Position numbers and translations under genes: made by a program. Shown one piece after another: positions 47,052 through 57,075 of a stretch of 64,000 nt of DNA (the stretch's first letter is position 1; every line of letters begins with the position of its first letter). The stretch covers positions 1,339,501-1,403,500 of the forward strand of contig CP091724.1 in assembly GCA_022009795.1 (NCBI GenBank), in the 5' to 3' direction. The stretch comes from Anaerotruncus sp. (GTDB taxonomy: Bacteria; Bacillota; Clostridia; Oscillospirales; Acutalibacteraceae). The notes beneath the pieces were generated by a model. It was not told the DNA's origin and searched no databases. It saw only the letters and a list, made by a program, of their open reading frames with translations.

Positions 47052-48233
47052 TCAGTCTCTTTCAACAACCGTTGCACAGCCCATACCGCCGCCGATGCAA
47101 AGTGTTGCAAGGCCCTTCTTGGCATCTCTCTTTTCCATTTCATGAAGAAGAGTAACAAGAATACGGCAGCCCGAAGCACCAACAGGGTGACCGAGTGCAA
47201 TTGCACCGCCGTTAACATTAAGCTTTGAAGCATCAAGGCCGAGATCTCTTGCAACAGCGATAGACTGAGCAGCGAAAGCTTCGTTAGCCTCAATAAGGTC
47301 CATATCATCTACCGTGAGATCAAGCTTACTCATAAGCTTTCTGGTTGCTGCAACAGGACCGATGCCCATAATTGCAGGATCAACGCCGGCAAGAGCGCCG
47401 CCAACCCAAGTTGCCATAGGCTTAACGCCAAGCTCTTTTGCTTTTTCTTCGCTCATAACGATAACTGCTGCTGCACCGTCGTTAATGCCCGAAGAGTTAC
47501 CTGCTGTTACAATACCGTCCTTTTTAAATGCGGGGCGGAGTCTTGCAAGGCCTTCTGCGGTTGTGCCTGCGCGGGGACCTTCATCGGTGTCAAACACGAT
47601 TGTTTCTTTTTTCTTTTTAACCTCAACGGGAACGATTTCATCCTTGAACTTGCCCTCTGCTCTTGCTTTTTCGCATTTCTGCTGGCTGTTCGCCGCAAAT
47701 TCATCAAGCTCTTCACGGGTGATGCCGTATTTTTCACAAACATTTTCTGCCGTGATGCCCATGTGATAATCATTGAAAGCATCCCAAAGAGCATCATTAA
47801 CCATAGTATCAACCATAGGAGCATTGCCCATTCTGTAGCCGTAACGAGCCTGCTTGAGTGCATAGGGAGCCATGCTCATATTTTCCATACCGCCTGCAAC
47901 AACGATATCTGCTTCGCCCGATTTAACCATCTGAGCGGCAAGGTTTACGCAGTTAAGACCGGAGCCGCAAACAACATTGATTGTTACTGCAGGAGCTTCG
48001 ATGGGAAGTCCTGCCTTAATAGCAGCCTGGCGTGCAACATTTTGGCCTTGGCCTGCCTGAATAACGCAGCCCATATATACATGCTCTACCTCGGAAGCGG
48101 GAACGCCGGCTCTTTCAAGAGCATTTTTGATTACGATAGCGCCCAAATCAACAGCAGGTGTGCTGCTGAGAGTACCGCCCATTGTGCCGATAGCGGTGCG
48201 GCAAGCACCGGCAAGAACAACTTTTCTAGACAT
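47052..48233 (-). CDS. thlA: Acetyl-CoA acetyltransferase (thiolase)
   Basis: Condenses two acetyl-CoA. Active-site Cys in NVVCGSGLNCVNLA, GGMENMSMAPY, the NEAFAAQSIAV and the C-terminal NVNGGAIALGHPVGASGCRILVTLLHEM and CIGGGMGCATV motifs with catalytic His and Cys. 393 residues, intact. First gene of thl-crt-hbd-bcd-etfB-etfA; the leader contains a GCCTCG/CGAGGC hairpin and an AGGTAAT-spaced ATG. Confidence 0.97.
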   Translation of the reverse strand: MSRKVVLAGACRTAIGTMGGTLSSTPAVDLGAIVIKNALERAGVPASEVEHVYMGCVIQAGQGQNVARQAAIKAGLPIEAPAVTINVVCGSGLNCVNLAAQMVKSGEADIVVAGGMENMSMAPYALKQARYGYRMGNAPMVDTMVNDALWDAFNDYHMGITAENVCEKYGITREELDEFAANSQQKCEKARAEGKFKDEIVPVEVKKKKETIVFDTDEGPRAGTTAEGLARLRPAFKKDGIVTAGNSSGINDGAAAVIVMSEEKAKELGVKPMATWVGGALAGVDPAIMGIGPVAATRKLMSKLDLTVDDMDLIEANEAFAAQSIAVARDLGLDASKLNVNGGAIALGHPVGASGCRILVTLLHEMEKRDAKKGLATLCIGGGMGCATVVERD

Positions 48234-48299
48234 AATTATTACCTCACAATAACTTTAATTGCCTCGAATACACGAGGCTTTATTTTTTTTAACGCTTAT

Positions 48300-48328
48300 A
48301 TAATAATATAGATTTCAATGATTGTCAA
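48300..48328 (-). promoter_or_regulatory. Promoter of the butyryl-CoA operon
   Basis: Minus-strand TTGACA (48323-48328), 17-nt spacer, TATTAT (48300-48305). About 65 nt leader. Confidence 0.7.
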
Positions 48329-48339
48329 TAAATTAACAA
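48322..48339. promoter_or_regulatory. Rex-like operator
   Basis: TTGTCAATAAATTAACAA matches the clostridial Rex palindrome TTGTTAA-N4-TTAACAA in all but one position of its arms and overlaps the -35 box. Rex senses NADH/NAD+ and represses thl-crt-bcd-etf-hbd in studied clostridia; the match here is by eye. Confidence 0.65.
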
Positions 48340-48633
48340 ATTTTCGGCAACTATAACAAAACAGGGCTGTTAAATCAACATTTTTAGTGCAGATTTGAAG
48401 CGTTTAAAACGCCGCAAATCCGCTTTGTTAAGCGGTTTTACGAGATTGTGCAAAAATTGTCGTTCTTTTTGATATTTTTAACATACAGTGCTTATGTTTT
48501 TGCTTAATCGGGAGTAAGAAAACGCATTTTCATCAATGCGGCGAGCATATATTTTCCGCTTGGCTTAATCGAAAAAGCAGATATTTTCTCATTTGAGAAA
48601 ATAAAATCCGAAAAAAAGACAAATTTACGCAAA
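48340..48633. other. Intergenic region without recognisable gene
   Basis: A/T-rich DNA between the operon promoter and the next terminator. A weak inverted repeat around AAATCCGCTTTGTTAAGCGG at about 48417 is the only structure noticed. Confidence 0.4.
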
Positions 48634-48665
48634 GAAAAATCCCGCAGGAAATCCTGCGGGATTTG
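48634..48665 (-). terminator. Terminator of the anchored secreted protein gene
   Basis: AAATCCCGCAGG / CCTGCGGGATTT perfect stem, then TTTCTTT on the minus strand. Confidence 0.88.
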
Positions 48666-48683
48666 ATCAATTATTGAATTTTA

Positions 48684-49612
48684 TTAACCCTTTGTGCAGT
48701 TATGAGATGTGAGATATTCATCCGTTGCAGGGAAAGAGTTTGTGTAAATAATATCAACTGTTGCACTCTTATCTTTGAATGAAAGCACATTCGCATGCTG
48801 AACATTGATGTGAACATTCATTGTATATTCGCCTGCAGTGATTTCATTGGTGGCTGTGTTAATTGTTACGGTGCCTGAACCGCCCTTATAATCAACAACA
48901 AAATTATCATTGATTGTGCCGGATGAGAATGAGAGCACGCTTATTGATTCAACAACCGAGCTGATATCGCCGAGGGTGTTGAAGAAGTGACCCTGTGCAT
49001 CCTGTGCGGGCATGGAAAGAGTTACGGCTTTGGGCTGAATTGTGATGGAAATAGTGCCATCGCCGTTATCCTTAACATTTGCCGCAAGAACATCATCCGC
49101 TGTAAGGAGAGATTTGGATACATCGATTTTTTGATCGGTTACCGTATCATTGCCGGGGACAAGGCTGCCGCTGGGCGGAAGGCCCTTAATGCCGCCGGTG
49201 AATACGCTGCTGAGAATACCCGGGATAAGCTGATCGATCATGCTGATGGACTTGCCTTCAACAAGAAGATTCTTAACTTCAATATTCTCTGAGCCAACAA
49301 GCTTATACATTGTTGTGGGGCTGCCTTCATAAGTGTAGTTGGCGCCCAAGGTTTTTGTGTAGTTATAGCATTCTACATAATAATTTACAACATCTTCAAC
49401 GGTTTTTAAATTCTTTGCCGCCGTAAGTGCCGGCCGCAAATTCATCGATAGTTGCAACATCTTCGGTTGATGTGGCGTCTGCATTAGCAGGAGTTGCCGA
49501 AGCGCCGCCTTTTTTAACCACGCCGCATATAACAACTAAAGCAATAATGCTTATAACAAGAATTACCGCTAATATTTTTATTGAACACATCGAGTCCGGT
49601 TTTAGCTTTCAT
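48684..49612 (-). CDS. Membrane-anchored extracellular protein of unknown function (frame breaks)
   Basis: Short N-terminus, then one membrane segment (ILAVILVISIIALVVICGVV), an Ala/Thr-rich linker and a mainly beta extracellular domain with TVEDVVNYYVECYNYTKTL, NYTYEGSPTTMYKLVG, DNGDGTISITIQPK and GSGTVTINTATNEITAGEYTMNVHINVQHA. No family recognised. About 309 residues. ATG 49612 after AAGGGGG. Breaks near 49578 and 49410. No obvious cysteine-based lipoprotein signal, so the anchor is an uncleaved helix. Confidence 0.7.
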
Positions 49613-49861
49613 ATAGAAATTCCCCCTTGCCTTATAATAATAACCTATTCTTAAAAATATTTCAACAATTTTTGTGTAAAAATATTTCTGCCAATTTGAT
49701 TTTTTTATAAAATTATTAAATATATATTATAACATTTATATATGCCAGGCGGTTTTTTTGTGCAAATTTATAAACGATTTTTATTGCAATCCAAAAAAAT
49801 CGTGTGTTAAAAATTATTATAAGAAGCGATAAAAAAACGAAAGGCTTTTTCGGGCATATTT

Positions 49862-51431
49862 ATGAAAGAGCAGGAAAAAAACAACATTAAGAAAGCTTCG
49901 CCGTGAAAAAGGCGGAAAGCTTTTTCTGATTATAAGAGGGGCGGAAGTCGGCGTTTTTTTGCCGGGCTTGTGTGCGTGCTTTACAGATTTTTTTGCTTTC
50001 GCAGGCGGAAAGCTTGCTTTACAGGGTGATTGATTTTGTTAAGGGCAGCCCCGTAAAATGCATTATTTGGATTGCCGCGCTGGCAATACTCGGCGCGTTG
50101 GTGGCGCTGATAATAAAAGCCGTGCCGGATTCGGGCGGTTCGGGCATTCCGCAGGTTACGGGTGAAATCAAAGGATATCTTTCCCCAAGCTGGTGGAAAG
50201 TGATTATTGCAAAGCTTGTGGGCAGCACGGCATCTATATTCAGCGGGCTTGCGCTCGGCAGAGAGGGTCCCAGCATTCAATTCGGAGCAATGGCAGCAAA
50301 GGGCGTTGCAAAAATCACAAAAGCAGACAAAACAACCGAGCTGAGAATGATAAGCTGCGGCGCGGGTGCCGGACTTGCCGCGGCATTTAACGCTCCGCTT
50401 GCCGGAATTGTTTTTGTGCTTGAGGAAATTTACAAAACCTTTGACAAAGCAATTCTTTGCATGGGAATAGTGGCGGCGGTTACGGCGGATTTTGTTTCAA
50501 AGCTGTTTTTTGGGCAAGACACTGTTTACAGCTATGATTCCGTTACCATTCCCCTGCGCTGGTATTGGCTTTTAATAATCATGGGCGCCGTTTGCGGATT
50601 GTTTGGCGTTATAAGCAATATTCTTATGATAGGATTCAGAGATATAGTTGCAAAAATAACAAAAATTCCAAACACAATTAAGATGGCGGCAGGCTTTTGC
50701 AATCAGCGGCGCAGTCGGCTTGCTGATGCCGCAAAATCTTTGCGGCGGCCACAGAATGAGCGAGCTGCTCATAAACGAGCACCCCGCAATCGGCGCGATG
50801 GCGATTTTGCTGATTGCGAAATTTATTTTCGGCATTTTCAGCTTTGGCACAGGCGCACCCGGCGGCACGCTTTATCCCCTTTGCGTTCTGGGAGCATATC
50901 TCGGCGCGATATACGGCACGGGGGCGATAAATATTTTTCGGGCTTGATCAAAGCCTTTGGCAGGAATTTGTGGTGCTCGGCATGGCAGGGCTTTTTGCCT
51001 CAATAGTGCGCGCGCCGATAACCGGAGTTATCCTGGTATTTGAAATCACGGGCAACGCAAGCAGCCTGTTGCCGCTTGTTGTTGTGAGCTTGATATCATA
51101 TGCGCTTGCGAATATGACCGGCAACACTCCGTTTTATGCCGCACTGCTTGACAGAATTGTTAAGCACGAGGGCATTAAGGAATCAAAAGCGGCGGAAAAG
51201 GTGCTTGAATCGTTTATCATTCCGCAAAACAGCCCGCTTTGCGGCAAAACGATTTCGCAAATCAAATGGGGCAAGCATTGCCTGATAGTTTCGGTTGAAA
51301 GAGACGAAACTCCGATAACCCCTAAGGGCGACACCGAGCTTAAAGCGGGCGACGAGCTTATAATAATGATAAGCCAGCGCCATTTTGCGCTTGATTATGC
51401 CAGAATAGAACGAATTATAGGCGGCAGATAA
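49862..51431 (+). CDS. ClC-family chloride channel/antiporter with TrkA_C domain (frame breaks)
   Basis: Selectivity-filter motifs are visible: DSGGSGIPQV, GLALGREGPSIQFGAMAAKG with the gating Glu, SCGAGAGLAAAFNAPLAGIVFVLEE and FGTGAPGGTLYP. About ten hydrophobic segments. The C-terminus is a soluble TrkA_C domain (PLCGKTISQIKWGKHCLIVSVERDE, LKAGDELIIMIS), common in bacterial ClC proteins. About 520 residues. The first 40 residues are frame-damaged (breaks near 49905, 49955, 49990); further breaks near 50700 and 50940. The start ATG 49862 has a weak site. The TetR gene starts 2 nt after its stop. Confidence 0.9.
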
Positions 51432-51432
51432 C

Positions 51433-52083
51433 ATGAAGCAGGAAGAGAGAAACAAAATAAGCACGGCGCACATAATGGAATGTGCGATTTCGCAATATGC
51501 GGCGAGCGGCTGCAAAGATATATCCGTAAATGAGCTTTGCCGCACGGGAAATATATCAAAGGGAAAGCTTTACCACCACTATTCATCAAAGGAAGATATT
51601 TTCAACAGCGCAATCGAATACGCCGTAAGCAACCTTTGCTCAAACATAGTTGATTTTAAAATAGATTCAAGCGAAACGATGACGGAAAATTTCAGCAGAT
51701 ATTACAAACGCCGAATAGATTATTGGATGGATCACCCCGATCATTTCATAATAATCCATTCGCTCAAAACCACGGTGCCGAAAGAAACCCCGGGCAAATA
51801 TTCGCATTTGGTGCAAAAATATAAGAACGCACTTTTTCAAAAATCGAAAGAAATTCTTGATATGAACGGCCAATCAATCAACATTTCAGAAAACGAATTG
51901 CTTAATATTTTGGCAATTGTTTACGATAATATGTTTATACGCGATATGTTTAAAATAGTGCATGCTATCAAACAGGGTGACGATGAAGCCGCAATGAATT
52001 TGGTGGGCGATCTTTTGAGCCTTTACAACAGACTGATATATGCACTTATCAACGGCATTTTTTCAAAAGACGAAAGCAAATAA
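51433..52083 (+). CDS. TetR-family regulator
   Basis: DNA-binding N-terminus: HIMECAISQYAASGCKDISVNELCRTGNISKGKLYHHYSSKEDIF. The C-terminal domain (about residues 65-216) is helical and contains RRIDYWMDHPDHFIIIHSL. 216 residues, intact. The ATG follows the clc stop directly, so it is cotranscribed and may autoregulate the pair, an unusual partner for a chloride channel. Confidence 0.88.
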   Translation: MKQEERNKISTAHIMECAISQYAASGCKDISVNELCRTGNISKGKLYHHYSSKEDIFNSAIEYAVSNLCSNIVDFKIDSSETMTENFSRYYKRRIDYWMDHPDHFIIIHSLKTTVPKETPGKYSHLVQKYKNALFQKSKEILDMNGQSINISENELLNILAIVYDNMFIRDMFKIVHAIKQGDDEAAMNLVGDLLSLYNRLIYALINGIFSKDESK

Positions 52084-52084
52084 C

Positions 52085-52131
52085 AAAAGCTCATTCTTAC
52101 ATAATGCTTGCAAGAATGAGCTTTTTTATAT
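52085..52131 (+). terminator. Terminator of the clc-tetR unit
   Basis: AAAGCTCATTCTT / AAGAATGAGCTTT 13-bp stem, T6; also usable on the minus strand. Confidence 0.88.
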
Positions 52132-52139
52132 ATTGTGCA

Positions 52140-52937
52140 TTATTTCTTTTTCGCCGTGAAAAACAGCCTCGGAAATCTGAAAATTATTTCGCCGTTTTCA
52201 CGAACGGGATATTCCTCTTTAACAAGCACCGAAAAATCCTTTAAAAATTCGGCTTGATCCGCTTTATTGAGTTGTCTCAGATACGGGCGAAGCCCCGTGC
52301 CCTTATACCATTCAACAATGCTTTCGTGCGAGGGCATTGCATGAAAATAAACCACTTCCCACATTCTGAAATCATCCGTTAAGCGGGCAAGTTCGTCAAA
52401 ATATTCCTCCTCGGAAAGAATATAAAAAAATCCTTTTTGTTTTAATTTTTTCGCGCCATTTTTCCGTTTCGGCAAGCGAGCGCATTATTGCATGCACGGG
52501 GTGCTTTCCCTGCTGCGGAATTTGAACGGCAAGCACGCCGCCCGGATTAAGCAGCGAAAACATATCTTTCAAAAGCTTGTGCTGATTCGGAATCCACTGA
52601 ATGCAGGCATTTGAAAAAACAATATCAAAGTGCTTATCGATATTTTTCGATTTCGTTTTGCGCGTCAAGCTTTATAAATTCCAAATCGGGGTGATTTTTT
52701 TCTTTGCCGAATCAAGCATATCCGCCGAATTATCCGCTCCGATCACCCTTGCGCCGGGAAACGCCTTTGCAAGCACGGCGGTGCTGTTTTCCTATGCCGC
52801 AGCCAATATCAAGCGCGGCTTTTGCGCCCGGCAAATCAATTGCCTTTGCCAAATCGATTGAGGGCAAGGTGCGGTCTTTCACAAACTTGGAATATTGCTT
52901 TTGCATTCCATTCAAATTTTGCATTTTCTTTTGCCAT
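52140..52937 (-). CDS. Class I SAM methyltransferase, trans-aconitate 2-methyltransferase-like (frame breaks)
   Basis: The SAM motif I is ALDIGCGIG; then FDIVFSNACIQWIPNQHKLLKDMFSLLNPGGVLAVQIP, and the C-terminal HAMPSHESIVEWYKGTGLRPYLRQL, which is the diagnostic block of trans-aconitate methyltransferase (Tam). About 266 residues. ATG 52937. Breaks near 52890, 52780, 52680 and 52455. Tam detoxifies trans-aconitate; related enzymes methylate other acids. Confidence 0.8.
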
Positions 52938-52999
52938 ATTTATCACCTTATATATACATATTATATTACAGCGCGCAAAAAGGCTCGGCCGGGTGCTTT

Positions 53000-53605
53000 T
53001 TAATCAAGCGCATCCCTAATCATTTTTGATTTGAGCGGAGCTGAGGCAGCTTTTGCCCACCGGGTGCAGGGCGGAATAAATATCATTCGTGCTTTCAAGC
53101 ACCGTATCGCTTTGAACGGGGCTGTTGTTATAAACCACAAAAAGGCATAACCGTTTACCCAAACCCTTATGCCGCGGCTTTTTAAATAATTGGCAAGCAC
53201 ATAAATTTGGCGATGCACCTGCTTTATGGGATTTTTCACTGTTTTTTCATACACATTGCCTGCGTTCGTAACCTTATATTTTTCCCATTCGTAATCATCC
53301 GCGCCGCCGAAAAGCCTGCCGCGATAGGTTTTAACCTCAATAATATAAACGCCGCTTCTGTTAATTATCAAATTATCAAGCTCCGTGCGCTTGCCCTCAA
53401 ACTGAACACAAACATTGGTGAGCAGCAAATCATCCGAATCAAGGCATTGTTTTATAACATGCGTGGCGTATTTTTCGCCGTTTCTGCCCGCTCTTTTTTC
53501 CGGCGATTCAAAAAAGCCGCCGCGCTCCGATTTGCCGCTTTGCGCAAGCAAAACCACAATTGCAACAATAACAGGCACAATTGCGGCAATAATAATATAT
53601 TTCAC
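53000..53605 (-). CDS. NERD-domain membrane protein (frame broken)
   Basis: N-terminal membrane segment (IIIAAIVPVIVAIVVLLAQ), then a NERD nuclease-related domain: RAGRNGEKYATHVIKQCL, LLLTNVCVQFEGKRTELDNLIINRSGVYIIEVKTYRGRLFGG with the D/ExK-type core, and NPIKQVHRQIYVLANYLKSRGI. Breaks after VWVNGYAF near 53135; corrected, the chain reads VYNNSP and ends near 53016. About 200 residues. NERD proteins are predicted nucleases of unknown role. Confidence 0.85.
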   Translation of the reverse strand: MKYIIIAAIVPVIVAIVVLLAQSGKSERGGFFESPEKRAGRNGEKYATHVIKQCLDSDDLLLTNVCVQFEGKRTELDNLIINRSGVYIIEVKTYRGRLFGGADDYEWEKYKVTNAGNVYEKTVKNPIKQVHRQIYVLANYLKSRGIRVWVNGYAFLWFITTAPFKAIRCLKARMIFIPPCTRWAKAASAPLKSKMIRDALD

Positions 53606-53771
53606 TTAATCAACTCCGTTTGGCTTTTTGCCGAAATAATTATACATCAAATTCGACTGCCGTGCAACACGGCAAATAAATAAGAGCGCTCCGAAAGAGC
53701 ACACTCCGTAAAAAAGAAAAGTGCTCCGAGAACGCTCCGAAATTTATGCAAGCAAAGCAATTGGGCGGCAA

Positions 53772-55105
53772 TTACATATAATGATATTTTTTGCGCTTGC
53801 CGATTATAAATCCCATGGAAACGATAAGTGCAAAAATCTCCGCAACCGTCATTGCCCACCAAATTCCGTTTATGCCGAAAACTATGGGCAATACCAAAAC
53901 GCAAATGCTTTGGAAAAGCAGTGTGCGCAAAAACGAAATGAGGGCGGAAACCGCGCCGTTATTGAGCGCAGTGAAAAATGCCGAGGCGAAAATATTAAAC
54001 CCGGCAAGCAAAAACGAGCAGGAAAAGATTTTGAAAGCACGCACGGTAAGCTCATAAAGCTCCGCGTCGTAGCCGACAAATATTTTTGCCACCGTGCCCG
54101 AAAGAAAAAATGCAAGCGCGGTGAGGAAAACGCCCGTTACGGAAATTATGGCAAGGCTTTTTTTGAGCATGCTTTTAAGCTCTGCATGATTTTTTGCGCC
54201 GTAATTATAGGAAATGATAGGCGCCGAGCCAACCGCATAACCGATATAAATTGAAATGAAAATCATTTGGGCATACATCAAAACGCCGTATGCCGAAACG
54301 CCGTTTTCGCCGAAATATTTCATAAGCTGAGCGTTATAAATCATGCTCACAAGCGAAAGCGAAACATTGGTCATAAGCTCCGAAGAGCCGTTTGCGCACA
54401 CCTTTAAAATCGGCTTTATTTCAAGCCTTGCAGGGCAAAGGCGCAGCCTGCTTTTATTTGGGAGCGCAAAATATATCAGCGGCAGCACACCGCCCACGAG
54501 CTGACTTATTCCCGTGGCAAGAGCCGCCCCGGCAACCCCGCGGCCGAGCACGCCTACGAACAGAAAATCGAGCACCATATTCGTTACGCCCGCGCCGACC
54601 GTGGCAAGAAGCCCCAGCTTTGGCTTTTCCGCCGCCACAAAAAGGCTTTGAAACACATTTTGCAGCATAAACATGGTTGTGAAGCAAATTATAATTCTGC
54701 CGTAAAGCACACAATCGGGCAGCATTTCATCGGTTGCGCCGAGCAAAACGGCGACCCGCGGAACAAGAGCAACGCCGATTGCCGTGAAAAAGACGCCGAA
54801 CAAAATCGTTAAATAAACCATCATGGAAAAAATGCGGTTTGCTCTTTTATCATCGCCCTCGCCCATTACTTTTTGAAACAAGCGCGGTTGAGCCGGTGCC
54901 TATCATAAAAGCCCACTGCGCCCAAAATCATGGTGAACGGAATTATCAAATTCACTGCGGCAAACGCCGTTTTGCCGGCATAATTTGAAACAAAAAAGCC
55001 ATCCACAACGACGTAAATCGAAGTAAACACCATCATGCAAACTGACGGCAACACAAAAAGAAGCAATTTTTTACTTCCGAAATGATCGGATAATTTCGCA
55101 GCCAT
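53772..55105 (-). CDS. MATE-family efflux transporter (frame broken)
   Basis: Twelve-helix multidrug/toxin extrusion protein, cation-coupled. N-terminal KKLLLFVLPSVCMMVFTSIYVVVDGFFVSNYAG, then after a break near 54885 GEGDDKRANRIFSMMVYLTI, GVGAGVTNMVLDFLFVGVLGRGVAGAALATGISQ-type segment and IYIGYAVGSAPIISYNYGAKN. About 445 residues, MepA/NorM-like. Stands alone; substrate unknown. Confidence 0.92.
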
Positions 55106-55434
55106 AATTCACCTTTCCAAAAACAAGAAATCATCATAAAGCTCACAAAATCAAAACGGTAATTAACGCAGATTTCAGCCGCATAATAAAAAAGCGGATA
55201 AGACAACAGGCATTTCAGCCTGCCACCTTATCCGGCTTATCGTTTCCTGCGAACAATTCGCCTCCGTGTGAGCGTTAAAATTATAGCACACAAAAATTTC
55301 AAAGTCAACACTGCCGCAAGCAGGTGAAAAACGCAGTAAATCAGCCGGCTTTTCAACACAAAATGCGCCCCAAAACGAGGTGCGCTGCACAAGCGGCAAT
55401 TGCCTGATCGGCCAAGCAACCGAAAAAGACGCAA

Positions 55435-56128
55435 TCACATAATTTTTTTGAAAAATTATCGCGCCGCAAACGTTTAGAATTCCCGAAACGGCTATCGAAA
55501 GGCTGCTCATGGCGCCCTCTGCCTCGCCCATTTCCATTGCCTTTGCCGTGCCCACCGCGTGAGACGAAGTACCGATGGCTATTCCCTTTGCAATCGGATG
55601 GGTTATATGAAAAATTTTGCAAAGTGCCTTTGCGAATATGTTGCCGAGCACACCGGTTATAACTATAACCGCCACCGTAACGGTAACATAGCCGCCGAGC
55701 TCCTCGCTTATCCCCATGCCGATAGCCGTGGTGATGGATTTCGGCAGCAGAGTAACATATTCCCTGTGTGAAAGCTTAAACAGCGCCGCCATTGCAAGAA
55801 TGCTTACAAGGCTTGTGAGCACGCCGGAGATTATGCCGGCAAACACGGCTTTGTAATTCTTTTTCAAAAGTGCCGTTTGTTCATAAAGAGGAATCGCAAG
55901 AGCTACCGTTGCCGGGGTAAGCAGCCAGGATAGAACCTTTGCACCTTTATTATATGTTTCGTAATCGGTTTTTGAGGCCGCCAAAAACAATATTGTGACC
56001 GCAATCGCAATCAAAAGCGGATTAAAAACATCGCTTTTGAATTTGCGCCTTAAAAACGCGCCCGCAGCATATGCCACAAGGCTGATTGCAACGCCCATAA
56101 AAGCCGAATTTTGCAAAAAATCATTCAT
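55435..56128 (-). CDS. lrgB: LrgB-family (CidB/LrgB, holin-associated) membrane protein
   Basis: Partner of LrgA in control of murein hydrolase export or, in some bacteria, pyruvate/glycolate transport. LLPKSITTAIGMGISEELGG and ITHPIAKGIAIGTSSHAVGTAKAMEMGEAEGAMSSLSIAVSGI are family signatures. The raw frame runs on to 55175 with about 85 unrelated residues; removing one A from the run at 55443-55449 gives AIIFQKIM and a stop at 55435, making 230 residues, the family length. ATG 56128 overlaps the lrgA stop (ATGAATGA). Confidence 0.9.
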
Positions 56129-56497
56129 CTTCGGCACCCGCCTTTTTCTTTTCTCCGTGCCTGATAACACGCTGCGCCACGCGCCCGCTTACGCCGAACA
56201 CCAACACAAGCGACGCCGCCGTTATAACCGTTACGGGCAGAAAAAGCGGCTTTAAAACGCCCCACGAATCAATCAGGCCGACACCTGCGGGAATGAACAT
56301 CAGCGGCATAATTTCGATTAAGAACTTGCCCGCATCCTTAACATCCGAAAGCTTTATGATTCCCGTGCTAAGGCACAAAAAAAGGATTATCATGCCGTAA
56401 ATGCTTGCCGGCACGGGCAACGGAATGTAATAATTCATCAGTTCGCCTATAAAAGAAATTAAAAGAATAATTAAAAAAATTGCTTTATATATTTCAA
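56121..56497 (-). CDS. lrgA: LrgA/CidA-family holin-like protein (frame broken)
   Basis: Four-helix membrane protein. Correcting two breaks near 56450-56475 restores LKYIKQFFLIILLISFIGEL before the open part MNYYIPLPVPASIYGMIILFL, VKDAGKFLIEIMPLMFIPAGVGLI. About 125 residues. The start is probably TTG 56497 behind AAAGG. First gene of lrgAB, translationally coupled to lrgB. Confidence 0.88.
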
Positions 56498-56560
56498 ATT
56501 AACACAGCCTTTCGCCGTTTTTATTTTTGCGCTTAATAACCGATTGCGCAAACAGTTGAT

Positions 56561-56588
56561 AGTATATCACCGATTCGGCGATTGTCAA
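56561..56588 (-). promoter_or_regulatory. Promoter of lrgAB
   Basis: Minus-strand TTGACA (56583-56588), 16-nt spacer, TATACT (56561-56566). Confidence 0.65.
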
Positions 56589-56693
56589 TTCGCCTTATTT
56601 ATATGATTGCACAAAAATGCGGGGGTTTTTTTGTGTTAAAATCACAAATAAGCAGCTTTGTGCGCCGCACAAAACAAAAAATCGCCCCAAAAG

Positions 56694-56762
56694 CACAAAA
56701 AAGCTGCCGATATAAGGCGGCACATTTCTCTTTACTGAGTGTGCCCCAAATATCGACAGCTG
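56694..56762. terminator. Long bidirectional stem-loop terminator of the DUF3793-flavodoxin-HMA operon
   Basis: AGCTGCCGATAT / ATATCGACAGCT outer stem (one mismatch) enclosing GGCGGCACA / TGTGCCCC; T6 on either strand. It follows the HMA gene on the minus strand. Confidence 0.75.
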
Positions 56763-56791
56763 CCTTTTTTATTTAATTTATTCTTGTGCAG

Positions 56792-57049
56792 TTATTTGCG
56801 AAAGGCTGAGAAAAGGCTTTTTTTCTCATAAGGCTCCGATTTATAAGAAACCATCTTATAACCTGTTTTATCGATTGCGGCTTTAAGCGCCGATTCATCG
56901 ATTTCGTTTTCCGCCACAATAACGGTTTCCCCTTTGGAATGAGAAGAGGTTACCTTTTTAACCTTAAATGACGCACGCACGGTATCGTTTATATGTGCCT
57001 CACACATACCGCATGCCATTCCGTCTATTCCCAAAGTGATTTTAACCAT
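56792..57049 (-). CDS. Heavy-metal-associated (HMA) domain protein
   Basis: Ferredoxin-like fold metal chaperone. ITLGIDGMACGMCEAHINDTV carries the CxxC copper-type motif at residues 13 and 16; the C-terminal AIDKTGYKMVSYKSEPYEKK fits CopZ-like proteins with an added basic tail. 85 residues, intact. ATG 57049, 26 nt after flavodoxin. No Cu-ATPase is adjacent; in this operon a role with iron or copper homeostasis is inferred. Confidence 0.88.
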   Translation of the reverse strand: MVKITLGIDGMACGMCEAHINDTVRASFKVKKVTSSHSKGETVIVAENEIDESALKAAIDKTGYKMVSYKSEPYEKKSLFSAFRK

Positions 57050-57075
57050 TGTAAATTACGCTTCCTTTCGACAAT

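Noticed and set aside
53690..53760. Repeated GCTCCGA segments downstream of the MATE gene
   Set aside because: Short imperfect copies (GCGCTCCGAAA, GTGCTCCGAG, CGCTCCGAAA) that do not form a clear terminator or operator; insufficient to call.
55175..55434. An 85-residue C-terminal extension of LrgB
   Set aside because: The extension is unlike any LrgB; deleting one A in a run of seven gives a stop at the normal family length.
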